Under the pieces are notes generated by a model. The model did not search any database, had not been told where the DNA came from, and worked only from the letters and a program-made list of their open reading frames with translations. The translations under genes and the position numbers were made by a program. Shown here in pieces: positions 9,882-19,878 of a DNA stretch of 64,000 bases. Source of the stretch: Lysinibacillus cavernae (GTDB taxonomy: Bacteria > Bacillota > Bacilli > Bacillales_A > Planococcaceae); the NCBI RefSeq assembly GCF_009724685.1, contig NZ_WMEF01000017.1, positions 1 through 64,000 on the forward strand. Reading direction: 5' to 3'. Position 1 is the stretch's first letter. Each line of letters opens with the position of its first letter.

Positions 9882-9925
9882 AAAGGAGGTATTTCAGAAA
9901 TTTTTCTGAAGTACCTCCTTTTTCT
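9882..9925 (+). terminator. Terminator of scoC
   Basis: A 19-bp stem with one G-U wobble (9882-9900 with 9903-9921) is followed by T-rich sequence. Confidence 0.85.
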
Positions 9926-9992
9926 TGCATTCTAACAGTATTCAATTTACATTAAATAGGACACTTCCTATTTTCGGAGTTGATAATAAATC

Positions 9993-10538
9993 ATGCATTG
10001 TTGGAAAATTTTAAATCTAGAACATCATTACGGTACTACGCGTATTATTATAATGGGTGTCATTACCTTTTTATCAGTCTTTTCTGTTTCGTATGTGATG
10101 TTTAATTTATTCAATGAAGAGCAATATACAGATCGTTTATTCTGGCTCTTTGTAATAGCTGTATTAACACTTTATCCAATTCACAAATTTTTGCACTTTC
10201 TTGCACTCTATGATTTACGCCAGCATTTAAAATTGCGTGTACGTACCCAATTTTATGTAATTCCAGTTTTACACATGCGAATTCGCGAGCCTTTATCAAA
10301 AAATCGTTACATCTTAGCATTACTTACGCCTTTTATCGTTCTAAACACAAGTATTATAGTAGGAACTTGGCTATTACCAGCCTATACACATTATGGAACA
10401 TTGCTGTTAGCTTATCACTGTAGTCTATGTTTGATTGATATCCTTTACGTAAAATATTTATTGAATTCACCTAAAAATTCACAAATAGAAGAAACACCTA
10501 AAGGCTATGAAATTTTAGTTCCACCAACTGTTCACTAA
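9993..10538 (+). CDS. DUF3267-type membrane protein (YhaJ-like putative zincin)
   Basis: A 181-aa membrane protein with four hydrophobic helices (about residues 18-36, 48-66, 104-124, 128-150). At the end of helix two lies PIHKFLHFLALYD, an HxxxH pattern like that of DUF3267 proteins, which are proposed to be membrane zinc peptidases; B. subtilis YhaJ sits in the same scoC-prsA interval. The canonical HExxH glutamate is absent (HKFLH), so catalysis is uncertain. GGAG lies about 13 bases upstream of ATG 9993, a loose spacing. Function unknown. Confidence 0.55.
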   Translation: MHCWKILNLEHHYGTTRIIIMGVITFLSVFSVSYVMFNLFNEEQYTDRLFWLFVIAVLTLYPIHKFLHFLALYDLRQHLKLRVRTQFYVIPVLHMRIREPLSKNRYILALLTPFIVLNTSIIVGTWLLPAYTHYGTLLLAYHCSLCLIDILYVKYLLNSPKNSQIEETPKGYEILVPPTVH

Positions 10539-10608
10539 AATGCTTGTACTTGTTTTTTATCGGCGTTCTTTGTTATGCTATTACTATTGAAAGAGGGGAG
10601 GAATAGAC

Positions 10609-10794
10609 TTGCTATTAATGATTGTGGTTCTATTCTCGGTATTCTATTTATTTCAAATTAACCGCATGACATATGCTCTATGCATGCGACGTGAAATTCC
10701 CGAAGAAAACCAACCAAAAATATTCCGAACTATAAATATACTTATTACCATTTTACTTGTCTCATTCTACATTGAAATTTTATATGCAGTATAA
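10609..10794 (+). CDS. Small membrane protein, unknown
   Basis: A 61-aa protein with two hydrophobic segments: an N-terminal one (LLMIVVLFSVFYLFQI) and a C-terminal one (NILITILLVSFYIEILYAV), separated by a charged loop. TTG 10609 is chosen because GGGGAGG lies seven to eight bases upstream; the ATG at 10618 would be too far. It follows the DUF3267-like gene by 70 bp. I do not recognise a family; its place resembles the small membrane genes near B. subtilis prsA but no homology is claimed. Confidence 0.6.
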   Translation: MLLMIVVLFSVFYLFQINRMTYALCMRREIPEENQPKIFRTINILITILLVSFYIEILYAV

Positions 10795-10810
10795 AGTAAA
10801 AAAGTAAAAT

Positions 10811-10916
10811 ACATTCGCGCCCGTCCGCATGCTCAAAGATAAGTTGGGCCCCCCAAGCTACAACTTTTTTCTAACCAATAGAATTGGTTATGATCTCAGG
10901 CATGCGGCGCGAATGT
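10811..10916. repeat. GC-rich cruciform-like inverted-repeat element
   Basis: Outer arms 10811-10832 and 10900-10916 (ACATTCGCGCC...GGCGCGAATGT plus CGCATGC/GCATGCG) pair with a small bulge. They enclose a TTGGG-CCC-CCCAA hairpin near 10844-10856 and a perfect 8-bp hairpin (10872-10879 with 10883-10890). The GC content contrasts sharply with the flanks. No T tract follows directly, so it is not a simple terminator; it could be an interspersed repeat or structured RNA. Confidence 0.6.
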
Positions 10917-10928
10917 CTAACATTGTTA

Positions 10929-10970
10929 AGAAAAGCTAAGAGTATAAAGCTCTTAGCTTTTCTCTGTTTT
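10929..10970. terminator. Terminator between the cruciform element and the yjcZ-like gene
   Basis: A perfect 14-bp stem (10929-10942 with 10950-10963) lies 13 bp beyond the stop of the minus-strand peptide gene. T-richness is better on the plus side, so it may serve both directions. Confidence 0.75.
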
Positions 10971-10975
10971 ATTAA

Positions 10976-11080
10976 TTAGTATAGGAACGCTGCGCCAACG
11001 ATAATTAATAAAATAAATAACACAACTAATAAAGCAAAGCCTGAGCCGTAGCCACCGCCACCGTATCCTCCGTTGCCCAT
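10976..11080 (-). CDS. YjcZ-family sporulation peptide, 34 aa
   Basis: The minus strand encodes a 34-residue peptide: a Gly/Tyr-rich head (MGNGGYGGGGYGSG) followed by a hydrophobic tail (FALLVVLFILLIIVGAAFLY). This is the signature of the YjcZ family of tiny spore-associated membrane peptides, abundant in Bacillus and relatives and often expressed in sporulation. AAAGGGGGTG precedes the ATG by six bases. It is divergent from prsA, with a strong terminator beyond its stop. It is likely spore-associated by family; the molecular role is unknown. Confidence 0.85.
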   Translation of the reverse strand: MGNGGYGGGGYGSGFALLVVLFILLIIVGAAFLY

Positions 11081-11221
11081 AACTTCACCCCCTTTCTTTC
11101 TATATCCTATGCGCTTCAAAATTTGAAATATAGGCAATACTCAAGGGGAACCATTTTGTTTTTAAAACGTTTATGTTATAGTAAAAAATGGACGAAACCA
11201 TGTTAGGAGAGAATATCTACT

Positions 11222-12202
11222 ATGAAAAAGACAGTTTTATCTTTAACTTTAGCTGCTTCTGTTTTAGCGCTAGGTGCTTGTAGCGGAGGGGACAGCAAAG
11301 CAATCGTTACTTCTAAAGTAGGCGATATTTCAGTAGCTGATTTTAATGAAAAGGCGAAAGCTTTAACAGGCTCATATGTAATGCAGCAAATGGTGACTGA
11401 AAAAGTATTAGCTGACAAATATGAAGTAACAGATAAAGAAATCAAAGAAGCTTATGATACAACTTCATCACAATTTGGTGATGGCTTTTCACAAGCTCTT
11501 GCTGAAAGTGGCTTAACAGAACAAGGCTTTAAAGATTCTTTACGTGTTCAACTTCTTCAAGAAAAAGCTTTAAAAGATCAAGCGATTAAAGAAGAAGATG
11601 TGAAAAAATACTACGAGCAAATGAAAACAGAACTAAATGGTCGTCATATTTTAGTAGCAGATGAAAAAACAGCGAAAGAAGTCATTGAAAAAATCAAGGG
11701 CGGCGCTAAATTTGAAGATGTAGCAAAAGAATACTCAACGGATACAGGTTCTGCTCAAAAAGGTGGAGAGCTTGGATGGTTCTCTGTTGGTTCAATGGTA
11801 GATGAATTTAACGACGCTGCTTACGCTCTTGAATTAAAAACGTTGAGTGAGCCAGTAAAATCTAGCTTTGGTTATCACGTTATCGAAATTACGGACAAGC
11901 GTGATGTTAAAGATGTAGGTTCATTTAAAGATGAAGAAGAAAACATTCGTACAACAATGCTAAATAAACTGAACCAAACAGGTGAAGCGCAAGCGATTCT
12001 AAAAGACATTATTGCGAAAATGGCAAAAGATGCTGATGTTAAAACATCTGATAAAGATTTAGAAGAATCATTAAAATTCTTCACAACAACAAGCGAAGAA
12101 CAAGCTAAGGCAGCTGAAGAAGCAGCTAAAAAGGCAGAGGAAGATGCTGCTAAAGAAGGTTCTGACGACAAAGCAGAAGATACTGACAAAGAATCTAAAT
12201 AG
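11222..12202 (+). CDS. prsA: Extracytoplasmic foldase lipoprotein PrsA
   Basis: Membrane-anchored peptidyl-prolyl isomerase that helps secreted proteins fold outside the membrane. It has a lipoprotein signal with lipobox LGAC (Cys20), an N-terminal SurA-like region, a parvulin PPIC domain (about residues 138-230; GRHILVADEKTA, GGELGWFSVG, SSFGYHVIEI) and a charged low-complexity tail rich in Ala/Glu/Lys/Asp. The 326-aa length is slightly above B. subtilis PrsA (292) because of the tail. AGGAGA precedes the ATG. ScoC and EcsAB nearby are also linked to exoprotein output. Confidence 0.94.
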   Translation: MKKTVLSLTLAASVLALGACSGGDSKAIVTSKVGDISVADFNEKAKALTGSYVMQQMVTEKVLADKYEVTDKEIKEAYDTTSSQFGDGFSQALAESGLTEQGFKDSLRVQLLQEKALKDQAIKEEDVKKYYEQMKTELNGRHILVADEKTAKEVIEKIKGGAKFEDVAKEYSTDTGSAQKGGELGWFSVGSMVDEFNDAAYALELKTLSEPVKSSFGYHVIEITDKRDVKDVGSFKDEEENIRTTMLNKLNQTGEAQAILKDIIAKMAKDADVKTSDKDLEESLKFFTTTSEEQAKAAEEAAKKAEEDAAKEGSDDKAEDTDKESK

Positions 12203-12218
12203 TATTTTACTATATGAG

Positions 12219-12250
12219 AAAGGGTTACGCCCATACAGGCGTAACCCTTT
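12219..12250. terminator. Bidirectional terminator between prsA and yhaM
   Basis: A perfect 13-bp GC-rich stem (12219-12231 with 12238-12250) with a six-base loop lies between the convergent genes. Confidence 0.88.
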
Positions 12251-12253
12251 TCG

Positions 12254-13192
12254 TTAGTCAATACTCGGTTTATAAAATGAACGATTATCCAGTGGGAAAA
12301 GTCGTTCTGTAAATTCACCTGGTGCCGTTTTTCCTAATGCTCTTGTTAGCATATTCATCTTAGCATCTATGTTATCAATATAATGTAAGATTTCCGCTTC
12401 TTGAATCATTGGTTTTTTCGGGCTACCCCACTCTTCTTTCCCATGGTGAGACAGTACCATATGCTGTAACAGCATGACTTCTTCGCCTTCAATTTCTAGT
12501 TCACTTGCAATTTTAGCAATTTCATTCACCATAATCGTAATATGCCCCAACAAATTGCCCTCAATCGTATACATTGTGGCAACTGGTCCAGACAACTCTA
12601 CAACTTTTCCAATATCATGCAAAATAATTCCCGCATATAATAAGTCACGATTAAGTGTTGGATATAAATCAGCAATCGCTCTACCTAATTTTAGCATGGA
12701 CACCATATGATCTAATAAGCCAGAAGCATAGTCATGATGGTTTTTTGTTGCGGCTGGAAAAACTAAAATTGCATCCTGATGTTTTTTAATAGCCGCTCTT
12801 GTAATACGTGAAATATTTGGATTTTTAATGTCAAAGAAAAATTGTGTCAATTCTTCATATAGTTGTTCTTTCGGTGTTACTGAGGACGGCACTAAATCAT
12901 GAATAGCAATCCCTTCCTCTGGTTTAGCAACACGAATAGATTTGATACGCAATTGATTCTTTCCTCTATAGTCATGAATCTCTCCACCTACGCGCACAAT
13001 GGCTTCAGCATGATACATTTTTTCATGATCCTCATTTGTGTCCCATAGCTTTGCCTCAATATCACCACTTTTATCTTGTAATACTAGCGACATAAATGGC
13101 TTTCCAACGGTTGTAACACCTTTTGCCGCTTGTTTTATTAATAAAAATTGATCAACTGCTTCTCCAACTTGGAGCGTCGTAATCCCTTTCAT
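12254..13192 (-). CDS. yhaM: 3'-5' exoribonuclease YhaM
   Basis: Mn-dependent 3'-to-5' exonuclease acting on RNA and single-stranded DNA. An N-terminal OB-fold (about residues 15-95; [17 protein letters not shown]) is followed by an HD domain, with the key motif [14 protein letters not shown] (about residue 190) and a later [12 protein letters not shown] histidine pair. The 312-aa length matches B. subtilis YhaM (314). The start overlaps the end of yhaN by 4 bp, so the yhaO-yhaN-yhaM genes are a coupled operon on the minus strand. Confidence 0.94.
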   Translation of the reverse strand: MKGITTLQVGEAVDQFLLIKQAAKGVTTVGKPFMSLVLQDKSGDIEAKLWDTNEDHEKMYHAEAIVRVGGEIHDYRGKNQLRIKSIRVAKPEEGIAIHDLVPSSVTPKEQLYEELTQFFFDIKNPNISRITRAAIKKHQDAILVFPAATKNHHDYASGLLDHMVSMLKLGRAIADLYPTLNRDLLYAGIILHDIGKVVELSGPVATMYTIEGNLLGHITIMVNEIAKIASELEIEGEEVMLLQHMVLSHHGKEEWGSPKKPMIQEAEILHYIDNIDAKMNMLTRALGKTAPGEFTERLFPLDNRSFYKPSID

Positions 13193-16077
13193 GTTGACGC
13201 CACTCCCCTTTCATTTGCTAGTGCTCCTATATCGACAATTTGTTCTTTCTGCCAATGTTTGAGCATTGTGTCATGGCAAGTAAAATATAAAATTTGACGT
13301 TCATATCCTACTTCTTTCATTAATTGTACCATTTTGTCTGTGCGGTTTCGATCAAAATGGACAAATGGATCGTCCATAATGATTGGAAATGGAGCAGAGT
13401 TCACTAGTGTTTGCGCAAGAGACATACGCAATGCAATATAGGCTTGCTCTTTGGTTGCCTGTGATAATTCAGCCATTTGATAACGTATCCCTGCAACATC
13501 TTGTGCAACAAAGTAACCTTCATCATGAATTGAAAGCTTATCGTATCGTCCACCTGTTAGTAAACGGAATATTGCATTCACCTTTGACAGAACATGAGGT
13601 AATTTTTCTTCTCTAAGGCGGAACAATGTTTCATGGATGGCAGTCGCTACAGCTTTTTTAGTTGCCCATTGCTCAATCAGCTGCTGCAATTCTGTTTTCT
13701 CTTGCTCAAACTGTTGAAGCAATTGCCCATATTTTTCATCATTTAATAGCTGCTCTTTTTCAATAAGCAAAGCAGCACGTTGTTCAAGACATCGGTCTAT
13801 TTCTAGCTGCAATGAACTTTGCTCCTGTTCTAAAGCAAGCTTACCCTCTAGAACAGCGTCTTCCACCAAATTCACTTGCTGAGGAAGATTGAGTGAAGTT
13901 AATTGCGTCTGAATGGCTTGCAACTCTGTTGTGATTTTTCTCTGCTGTTCAAATTGTTCATACATTTCATAATAAGCCTGCTCGTTCGGGACTTGTGCTT
14001 CACTAAATAGCTGGGTCATTTCAGCTGTATAGCGATCCATTGTTGATTGCCCACCATTTATTTTTATCTTAAGGCTAGCTAGTTGATCTTTTGTTTGTAG
14101 TGCTTGCTGTTGACGTTGTTGAGCTTCAAGGTAGGTTGTTCGTAGATACATATATATTTCGTTTTCATTATAGGCTCCATTTAAAACCTGTTGAAGCTGT
14201 TCATATATGCTCTTTTTTTCTACCTGAACATCTTGTAAAAGGCTAAGGGTACTGTTCCGCTTAACTGCTAACTCTTGCACATTACGAATGCGCATAAACA
14301 GTTCGGGCATTAATGTTCTAGCTATCGTTCCCTGTAATCGATAACGCTTTAAAAAAAGCTGGAGTGCTTGTGTGGCTTCTTCACTCTCTAATTCAGTTTG
14401 TTGAATTTTATATTCAAGTTGAACGTATTGCTGCTCCTTCTCTTTTTGCTGTTCATTGACATGTAACCAACGATCTTCATATCTTTGCTTCTTTAGCAAC
14501 ACAGCTTGTACGGTCATTTCCTCTTGCTCTAACTCTCGTAGGAGGTAACCATGTTCTTTACTACCAGGCTCATCTGCTTGTCTAACATAGCGAATATACA
14601 ACAAGATAAGTAACGATAAAATTCCTCCGATAAAGGTCATTGCCATATTTTTTTCAAATAGACCATAAGCAAGCGACAGTAATCCAATTAGTAATACAAG
14701 CCAAATAAAGTAATGTGGTTGCTGTTGTTTAGTACGTTGCGACTTGATGGCACGTAATTGCTCCAACTTACGTTTTTGTTGGGGCCACTGTGCTAAAATA
14801 TGTTCTTCTTCATTTGTTAATGACTCCTGCACTAGCCGTTGTTTCTGCTGAGCAATCGCATCTAATTCTAAATGGACTTGCTCTAGTGAACGTAAATGGA
14901 ACTTTAGCTCCTCCTCAGCCTCCTCTAACTTACTTAATTGAAGCTGAAATTGTTGTTCCTGCTGAAGTGAAACGGTTTCTCCAACAAGGTTTTCCTGTGC
15001 CTCATTTTCTTGTACACCTAATAAACGAAACTGTGCTTCAATTTCTTGCTCAAGCATAAAGAGATCATCACGTAAATTTTGCTCCTTCACCATCAGCTGA
15101 TGCCACGTTGCCTCTTTTTGCATAAGGCGGGACATTTTGTCGACAGTCTGTTCATCCACTATTGCAAGCACTTTATCTTGTAATGTTTGATATTGTTCTT
15201 TTAACTGTATCAGCTGCTGACTTTCGTGTAATAGACGATCCTTTAATTGCTCATATCGTCTTATACCTTCTGGTGGAAATTGTACATGCTGATAGTTGTC
15301 CAATGATTGTTGCAAAGTCTGCTGTTGCTTGATAAGAGGTAGTGCCTGTTTTTGAATAGTTAGCTGTTGCCACTGTTGTTGTTGCATTTTTTGTGTATCG
15401 TATAGCTGTTCCAGATTTTGCTCAAGAAGTTGCAATTGCTGTAATTTATCCTCAAATGTTTGAATCTTTCCTTGTTCCTGTTTAATCGTTCGCTCAAGCT
15501 GCTTTATTTGTTCGATTTTTTGATTAATCACTGGAACTTTACCAGTCTTCTTAAACAACTCATTTGCTTCTTTATCCATTTTCTTTTCAAGAGCTGATAA
15601 ATGCTGGATACCTGTTGTGCCAGAGGCAAGTAGCAAATGTGTGAGCTCCTCTTCCGACATTTTTTCAATGCCTTGTAGTTCATGTAGCGAAAATGAAAAA
15701 ATGGATTCAAAGGATGCCCTAGAATAGCCATATAAAAGCTTTGCTAATAGCTCCTCCTGTCCCGTTGCTCCATTCTCTAAATAAACAGAAACATCACCTG
15801 TAGCCTTTCCTTTCACACGTTCAATTGTGCATTGGCCATAGATCGGGTGCAATAGCGTCAGCTGACCACCATATTTCGTCGAAACTTTTGGTTCATATTT
15901 GCGCAGTGTCTGCTGCCTTATAGGAAAACCAAAGAGCATTTGAAGAATAAACTGCTGAATCGTCGTTTTACCAGCTTCATTTAATCCATAAAAAATAGTG
16001 ACACCATCACTTAAGGAAATGGTGATGTTTTCATGCTTGCCAAAGCCATAAATTTGGATTTTTTGTATTGTCAGCAT
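13189..16077 (-). CDS. yhaN: SbcC-like AAA/SMC-type ATPase YhaN
   Basis: A 962-aa coiled-coil ATPase of the Rad50/SbcC type, partner of YhaO. Walker A is GLNEAGKTT (about residues 31-39) near the N-terminus and Walker B is [11 protein letters not shown] near the C-terminus, with an ABC-signature-like region ([19 protein letters not shown]) before it. Long Gln/Glu-rich heptad regions flank a central hydrophobic hairpin ([17 protein letters not shown] and [14 protein letters not shown]) at the hinge. ATG 16077 is chosen: it gives the family N-terminus and lies 4 bp after the yhaO stop. A role in DNA break processing is inferred. Confidence 0.9.
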   Translation of the reverse strand: MLTIQKIQIYGFGKHENITISLSDGVTIFYGLNEAGKTTIQQFILQMLFGFPIRQQTLRKYEPKVSTKYGGQLTLLHPIYGQCTIERVKGKATGDVSVYLENGATGQEELLAKLLYGYSRASFESIFSFSLHELQGIEKMSEEELTHLLLASGTTGIQHLSALEKKMDKEANELFKKTGKVPVINQKIEQIKQLERTIKQEQGKIQTFEDKLQQLQLLEQNLEQLYDTQKMQQQQWQQLTIQKQALPLIKQQQTLQQSLDNYQHVQFPPEGIRRYEQLKDRLLHESQQLIQLKEQYQTLQDKVLAIVDEQTVDKMSRLMQKEATWHQLMVKEQNLRDDLFMLEQEIEAQFRLLGVQENEAQENLVGETVSLQQEQQFQLQLSKLEEAEEELKFHLRSLEQVHLELDAIAQQKQRLVQESLTNEEEHILAQWPQQKRKLEQLRAIKSQRTKQQQPHYFIWLVLLIGLLSLAYGLFEKNMAMTFIGGILSLLILLYIRYVRQADEPGSKEHGYLLRELEQEEMTVQAVLLKKQRYEDRWLHVNEQQKEKEQQYVQLEYKIQQTELESEEATQALQLFLKRYRLQGTIARTLMPELFMRIRNVQELAVKRNSTLSLLQDVQVEKKSIYEQLQQVLNGAYNENEIYMYLRTTYLEAQQRQQQALQTKDQLASLKIKINGGQSTMDRYTAEMTQLFSEAQVPNEQAYYEMYEQFEQQRKITTELQAIQTQLTSLNLPQQVNLVEDAVLEGKLALEQEQSSLQLEIDRCLEQRAALLIEKEQLLNDEKYGQLLQQFEQEKTELQQLIEQWATKKAVATAIHETLFRLREEKLPHVLSKVNAIFRLLTGGRYDKLSIHDEGYFVAQDVAGIRYQMAELSQATKEQAYIALRMSLAQTLVNSAPFPIIMDDPFVHFDRNRTDKMVQLMKEVGYERQILYFTCHDTMLKHWQKEQIVDIGALANERGVAST

Positions 16078-16081
16078 GTAA

Positions 16082-17296
16082 TCACGCCCTTTGAATTTCT
16101 TCTGCCAATAATGCTTGTGCACTGTGCGACAAGTTCTTAATATCCTTTTCAGTAAGCGGCTCTATCAGCCTAGCGCCACCAGCGTACTGGTACAAATCTT
16201 TTAGAATATCCTTCCACTCACTACTGTCCCACTGTTCCATTAAGCTCACAACTGATTGAGTTGTTGCAGTATGCTCATATAATCTCGAAGCCTTTTGCAA
16301 GACCATTTTTTGTACCCAACACATCGGCTCAATGCCTTCCTCAGCATCTCGTATAGTCTCTAACCATGCATCTACTGTTGCATGCTCAAATAAAGCCTCC
16401 GTTTGTTCATCAATATTTTGTAAATGAAGTTCTACTACCGACGCCCCATACTTATTTCTATTGACCGTTATTGCTTCTGCACATCTTTTGAGTAATTCAT
16501 TGGCATGTACCACATTCGTACAATCCACCGCTATCGTGCTATAAACTATAGTAGAAGTAGGAATAAAATCAAGTTCAGCCGATGTTTGGGATAAAGTCAC
16601 ATCATAAAATCCTTTCATACCTTGCTCTTTACGATGTCGACTTTGAATATTGCCTGGATAAACAATGGGAGGGTTTTGATGTAAGTGCTGTCGTTTATGA
16701 ATATGGCCTAACGCCCAATAATGGTAGTTCTTTTCAAGTAGCTGCTGTTTTGTAAAAGGGGCATAAACGTCATGCGACGTATTGCCTGCCTCACTGCCGT
16801 GTAGCATACCTATATGAATGGCATGCTGATCCTGTGCAATGGGATAACTTTCAATAACTGATTCCTTCAAATGGCGTTCATTATAACTGAAACCATATAT
16901 TTTGACTTGCTGACCACGGATTTTCAATTGAACAACACTCGTCTCAGCTGGTAATTCATAGACATTGCTCGGTAAAGCAAAACGTGTCCATGTGCCTTTT
17001 AAATGATCATGATTACCATAGCTCACAATCACAGGGATATTGCACTGGAATAATTTTTCCATTGCATCCTGAAATCTTCGTTGTGCCTGTAAACTACGAT
17101 TTTCACCATCATAAATATCTCCGACAATCAGTAAAAAATCAGGCTTCTCTTGAATCGCTTTATGGATAATTTTATCGAAAGCATCAAAAGTACTTGACCG
17201 AATTTTTTTCAAAATAGGTTCAGGTAAACCAAATAAACCTTTAAATGGACTATCTAAATGTAAATCTGCCATATGGAAAAAACGAATTGCTGTCAT
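16082..17296 (-). CDS. yhaO: SbcD-like metallophosphoesterase / DNA exonuclease YhaO
   Basis: Mre11/SbcD-type nuclease, 404 aa. The calcineurin-like phosphoesterase motifs appear in order: HMADLHLDSPF (DxH, about residue 9), IVGDIYDG (GDxxD), SYGNHDHLKG (GNHD), MLHGSEAG and ALGHIHKRQ (GHxH). The C-terminal third is a helical region expected to contact YhaN. It is first in the yhaO-yhaN-yhaM operon. The pair resembles SbcCD, and a role in DNA end processing is inferred from the family. Confidence 0.92.
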   Translation of the reverse strand: MTAIRFFHMADLHLDSPFKGLFGLPEPILKKIRSSTFDAFDKIIHKAIQEKPDFLLIVGDIYDGENRSLQAQRRFQDAMEKLFQCNIPVIVSYGNHDHLKGTWTRFALPSNVYELPAETSVVQLKIRGQQVKIYGFSYNERHLKESVIESYPIAQDQHAIHIGMLHGSEAGNTSHDVYAPFTKQQLLEKNYHYWALGHIHKRQHLHQNPPIVYPGNIQSRHRKEQGMKGFYDVTLSQTSAELDFIPTSTIVYSTIAVDCTNVVHANELLKRCAEAITVNRNKYGASVVELHLQNIDEQTEALFEHATVDAWLETIRDAEEGIEPMCWVQKMVLQKASRLYEHTATTQSVVSLMEQWDSSEWKDILKDLYQYAGGARLIEPLTEKDIKNLSHSAQALLAEEIQRA

Positions 17297-17566
17297 CCAA
17301 TCACCTCAAATAGTAGATAATTCTCACCTCGGCATGTGTAACGGCATACCAACCAAGTAGTAATATGTTCACTAACCACAACCGAATATTTGTTCTATTT
17401 TATCATATTTCATGTTTTATGAAAAATGGTATGACAGAAAAAACAGTATCGCCTTACTTTTTCCACAATTTTCGTAATTTATCAAAAAATCTACTAGTTT
17501 TACCGTGAAGTTTATAAATCTTCTATGTATAATAGAAATATATTTAAGTAAAAGGGTGGGGTTTGT

Positions 17567-17752
17567 ATGGAGAATTATCGTTTTACAGCATTTGAAAAAA
17601 CAGGGGAAACATTGTTTGATGAAACATGGACATTTGAAAACGATGAGGCTGCTAAACTAAGTGGACAACAGCAAATCGAGGAAAAAGGTGTTGCCAACAA
17701 AACTCATCGTCTTGTAAACTCTACAGGTAAATTAATTTTATTCCATGTGTAG
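17567..17752 (+). CDS. yhzD: YhzD-like small protein
   Basis: A 61-aa soluble protein (YRFTAFEKTGETLFDETW...EEKGVANKTHRLVNSTGKLILFH) matching the remembered YhzD family of Bacillus in length and at both ends. AAAAGGGTGGGG lies upstream of the ATG, and a TATAAT at 17528-17533 is a plausible -10. It lies between yhaO and yhaR, as in related genomes. Function is unknown. Confidence 0.75.
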   Translation: MENYRFTAFEKTGETLFDETWTFENDEAAKLSGQQQIEEKGVANKTHRLVNSTGKLILFHV

Positions 17753-17759
17753 TGGCTAG

Positions 17760-17796
17760 TAAAAGGCACGTAGTCAATGTTACTACGCGCCTTTTA
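17760..17796. terminator. Bidirectional terminator between yhzD and yhaR
   Basis: A 15-bp stem with one G-U wobble around CAATGT is flanked by A and T runs, between two convergent genes. Confidence 0.85.
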
Positions 17797-17802
17797 TTAT
17801 TT

Positions 17803-18585
17803 TTATTTCCCTACAAAGACTGGCATTCTTTTCTCTACAAATGCATGAATTCCCTCTAAATGATCTGTTGTTTTACGCATAGCGGATTGCCCCTCAGCTT
17901 CCAATGCTAGGACATTTTCTAACTGTGGTAAATTCTGAGCATGTAGAATTTTTTTCGTCGTAATCATGGAAGAAATAGGTGACGCAAGCATTTTACCAAC
18001 AAGCTGATCTGCCATTGCAAATACTGTGCCCTCTGGTGCAATATAGTCGATTAATCCTTCATCTAATGCTTCTTTCGCAGTTAGTACCTTCCCTTCCCAA
18101 ATCATTTGTTTCGCTTTAACAGTACCCACACGTTCCTTCATGAAGAAATGACCGCCCCCATCTGGAATTAGTCCTATCCCAATGAAATTCATAGCAACCT
18201 TACTATTTTCACATGCCACTACAATATCTGCCCCTAGTGTTAGACTAAAACCTAATCCCGCCGATGCACCATGAACGGCTGTAATTACAATCATTGGTAG
18301 CTGATAATAGGCCTTCACAATACGTGTAAGATAAACCATCGCCTCATCAATATTTAATGGTTTGCTTTCATCAATCATTGCCTTAATATCGCCACCCGCA
18401 GAAAAGACCTTCCCTTCTCCACGGATAACAAGTACCTGTATATCTTGTTCCTGTTGTAGAGCTTCAAAACATTCTGCGAGTTCACGCATCATGACATCAT
18501 CCATAGCATTCATCGCCTGTGGACGATTCAATGTTAACGTTGCACGACGCTCTAACTTTTCTAAAGTTATTGTTGAAAATTCCAT
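17803..18585 (-). CDS. yhaR: Enoyl-CoA hydratase/isomerase family protein (YhaR-like)
   Basis: A 260-aa crotonase-fold protein. The oxyanion-hole segments are visible as EGKVFSAGGDIKAMI and AVHGASAGLGFSLTLGADIVVA, followed by IGLIPDGGGHFFM, where an Asp replaces the second catalytic Glu position of classical hydratases. Acyl-CoA hydration or isomerisation is therefore likely but not certain. ATG 18585 has a GGGGG ribosome site; the upstream in-frame ATG at 18618 lacks one. Position beside yhaO matches B. subtilis yhaR. Substrate unknown. Confidence 0.8.
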   Translation of the reverse strand: MEFSTITLEKLERRATLTLNRPQAMNAMDDVMMRELAECFEALQQEQDIQVLVIRGEGKVFSAGGDIKAMIDESKPLNIDEAMVYLTRIVKAYYQLPMIVITAVHGASAGLGFSLTLGADIVVACENSKVAMNFIGIGLIPDGGGHFFMKERVGTVKAKQMIWEGKVLTAKEALDEGLIDYIAPEGTVFAMADQLVGKMLASPISSMITTKKILHAQNLPQLENVLALEAEGQSAMRKTTDHLEGIHAFVEKRMPVFVGK

Positions 18586-18725
18586 CTTTATTACCCCCAA
18601 ATATGAATAGTCATTCACTATATATTATTCGTGTTTTTTTAGAAAACTCCTTCTACCTCTAAGCAAAATTGCTCTTGTTATGCTATATTTAAGGACGAAT
18701 ATTGATATAAAGGTGGTAACGTATT

Positions 18726-19697
18726 TTGACACAGAAAGACTATCGTGTATTACTTTATTATAAATATATTACGATTGAAGACCCTATAGCATTTGCAGAA
18801 GAGCATTTAGCAGTATGTAAAGAAATCGGACTTCTTGGTCGTATTTTAGTAGGCTATGAAGGTATTAACGGAACCGTTTCAGGTACCATTGAACAAACAG
18901 ATGCTTATATGAACTATATGAAAACTGATGCTCGTTTTAATGATATTATGTGGAAAATAGATGAGGTTGAAGGGCATACCTTTAAAAAAATGCATGTACG
19001 CCCTCGTCAAGAAATTGTCCACTTAGGTTTAGAACATGATATCAATCCTTTGGAAATCACAGGTGATTATTTATCTCCTAAAGAATTTATGGAACAAATG
19101 CAAGAAGAAAACACGATTATCATTGATGCACGGAATGACTATGAATATGATTTAGGTCATTTCAGAGGTGCGATACGACCAGATATCGAAACCTTCCGCG
19201 ATTTGCCAGAATGGATGGAAGCACATAAAGAAGATTTTGCAGATAAAAAGATTTTAACTTACTGTACAGGTGGTATTCGTTGCGAAAAATTCTCTGGTTG
19301 GCTAAAACGTGAGGGCTATGGTAAGAGTGTTGGTCAATTACATGGGGGTATTGCCACGTATGCGAAAGACGCTGAAGTAAAAGGTCAGCTATGGGATGGC
19401 CAAATGTTTGTTTTTGATCGACGTCGAAGTGTACCTATTAATCAGGTAGACCATGTCATCGTTGGAAAGGATTATTTCACAGGTGAGCCTTCTGAACGTT
19501 ATACAAACTGCGCAAATCCTGAATGCCATAAATTAATGCTATGCGAGGAAAAACATGAAGCATTTTATATGCGTAGCTGTTCAGATGAATGCCGCCGTGC
19601 AGAACGTAACTTCTTCGTCGAAGAGAAAAGCTGGACAAAAGAGCAAGTTGAGCAGCAAATTGCTCAGATTACAGAGGTTCAAAACTCGAATTGTTAA
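18726..19697 (+). CDS. trhO: tRNA uridine 5-hydroxylation rhodanese TrhO (YbfQ-like)
   Basis: A 323-aa rhodanese-family protein of the TrhO/YbfQ group, which installs 5-hydroxyuridine at tRNA position 34 in an oxygen-dependent reaction. It has the family N-terminal domain ([20 protein letters not shown]), a rhodanese domain with active loop [12 protein letters not shown] (about residues 179-190), and a C-terminal cysteine-rich tail ([16 protein letters not shown]...SCSDECR) likely to bind zinc. The start appears to be TTG 18726, with AGGTGG about 12 bases upstream. Monocistronic, followed by a terminator. Confidence 0.88.
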   Translation: MTQKDYRVLLYYKYITIEDPIAFAEEHLAVCKEIGLLGRILVGYEGINGTVSGTIEQTDAYMNYMKTDARFNDIMWKIDEVEGHTFKKMHVRPRQEIVHLGLEHDINPLEITGDYLSPKEFMEQMQEENTIIIDARNDYEYDLGHFRGAIRPDIETFRDLPEWMEAHKEDFADKKILTYCTGGIRCEKFSGWLKREGYGKSVGQLHGGIATYAKDAEVKGQLWDGQMFVFDRRRSVPINQVDHVIVGKDYFTGEPSERYTNCANPECHKLMLCEEKHEAFYMRSCSDECRRAERNFFVEEKSWTKEQVEQQIAQITEVQNSNC

Positions 19698-19825
19698 TTT
19701 GTTATTTGGTAAGATCATGCTATTTTAGAGAGTGTTGCTCAGTCGTGTGAACTAAAAGAAGTTGCCGGCCTACTAGCTGAACTCCATTCATATAATGGAG
19801 CACAATGATTATACCTAACCATCAA

Positions 19826-19862
19826 AAAGAGCATCGTATCAAGACGATGCTCTTTCTCTTTA
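19826..19862. terminator. Bidirectional terminator between trhO and the FAD dehydrogenase
   Basis: A perfect 12-bp stem (19826-19837 with 19844-19855) with a T-rich tail lies between the convergent genes. Confidence 0.85.
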
Positions 19863-19878
19863 TAAAAAACAATGTGCA

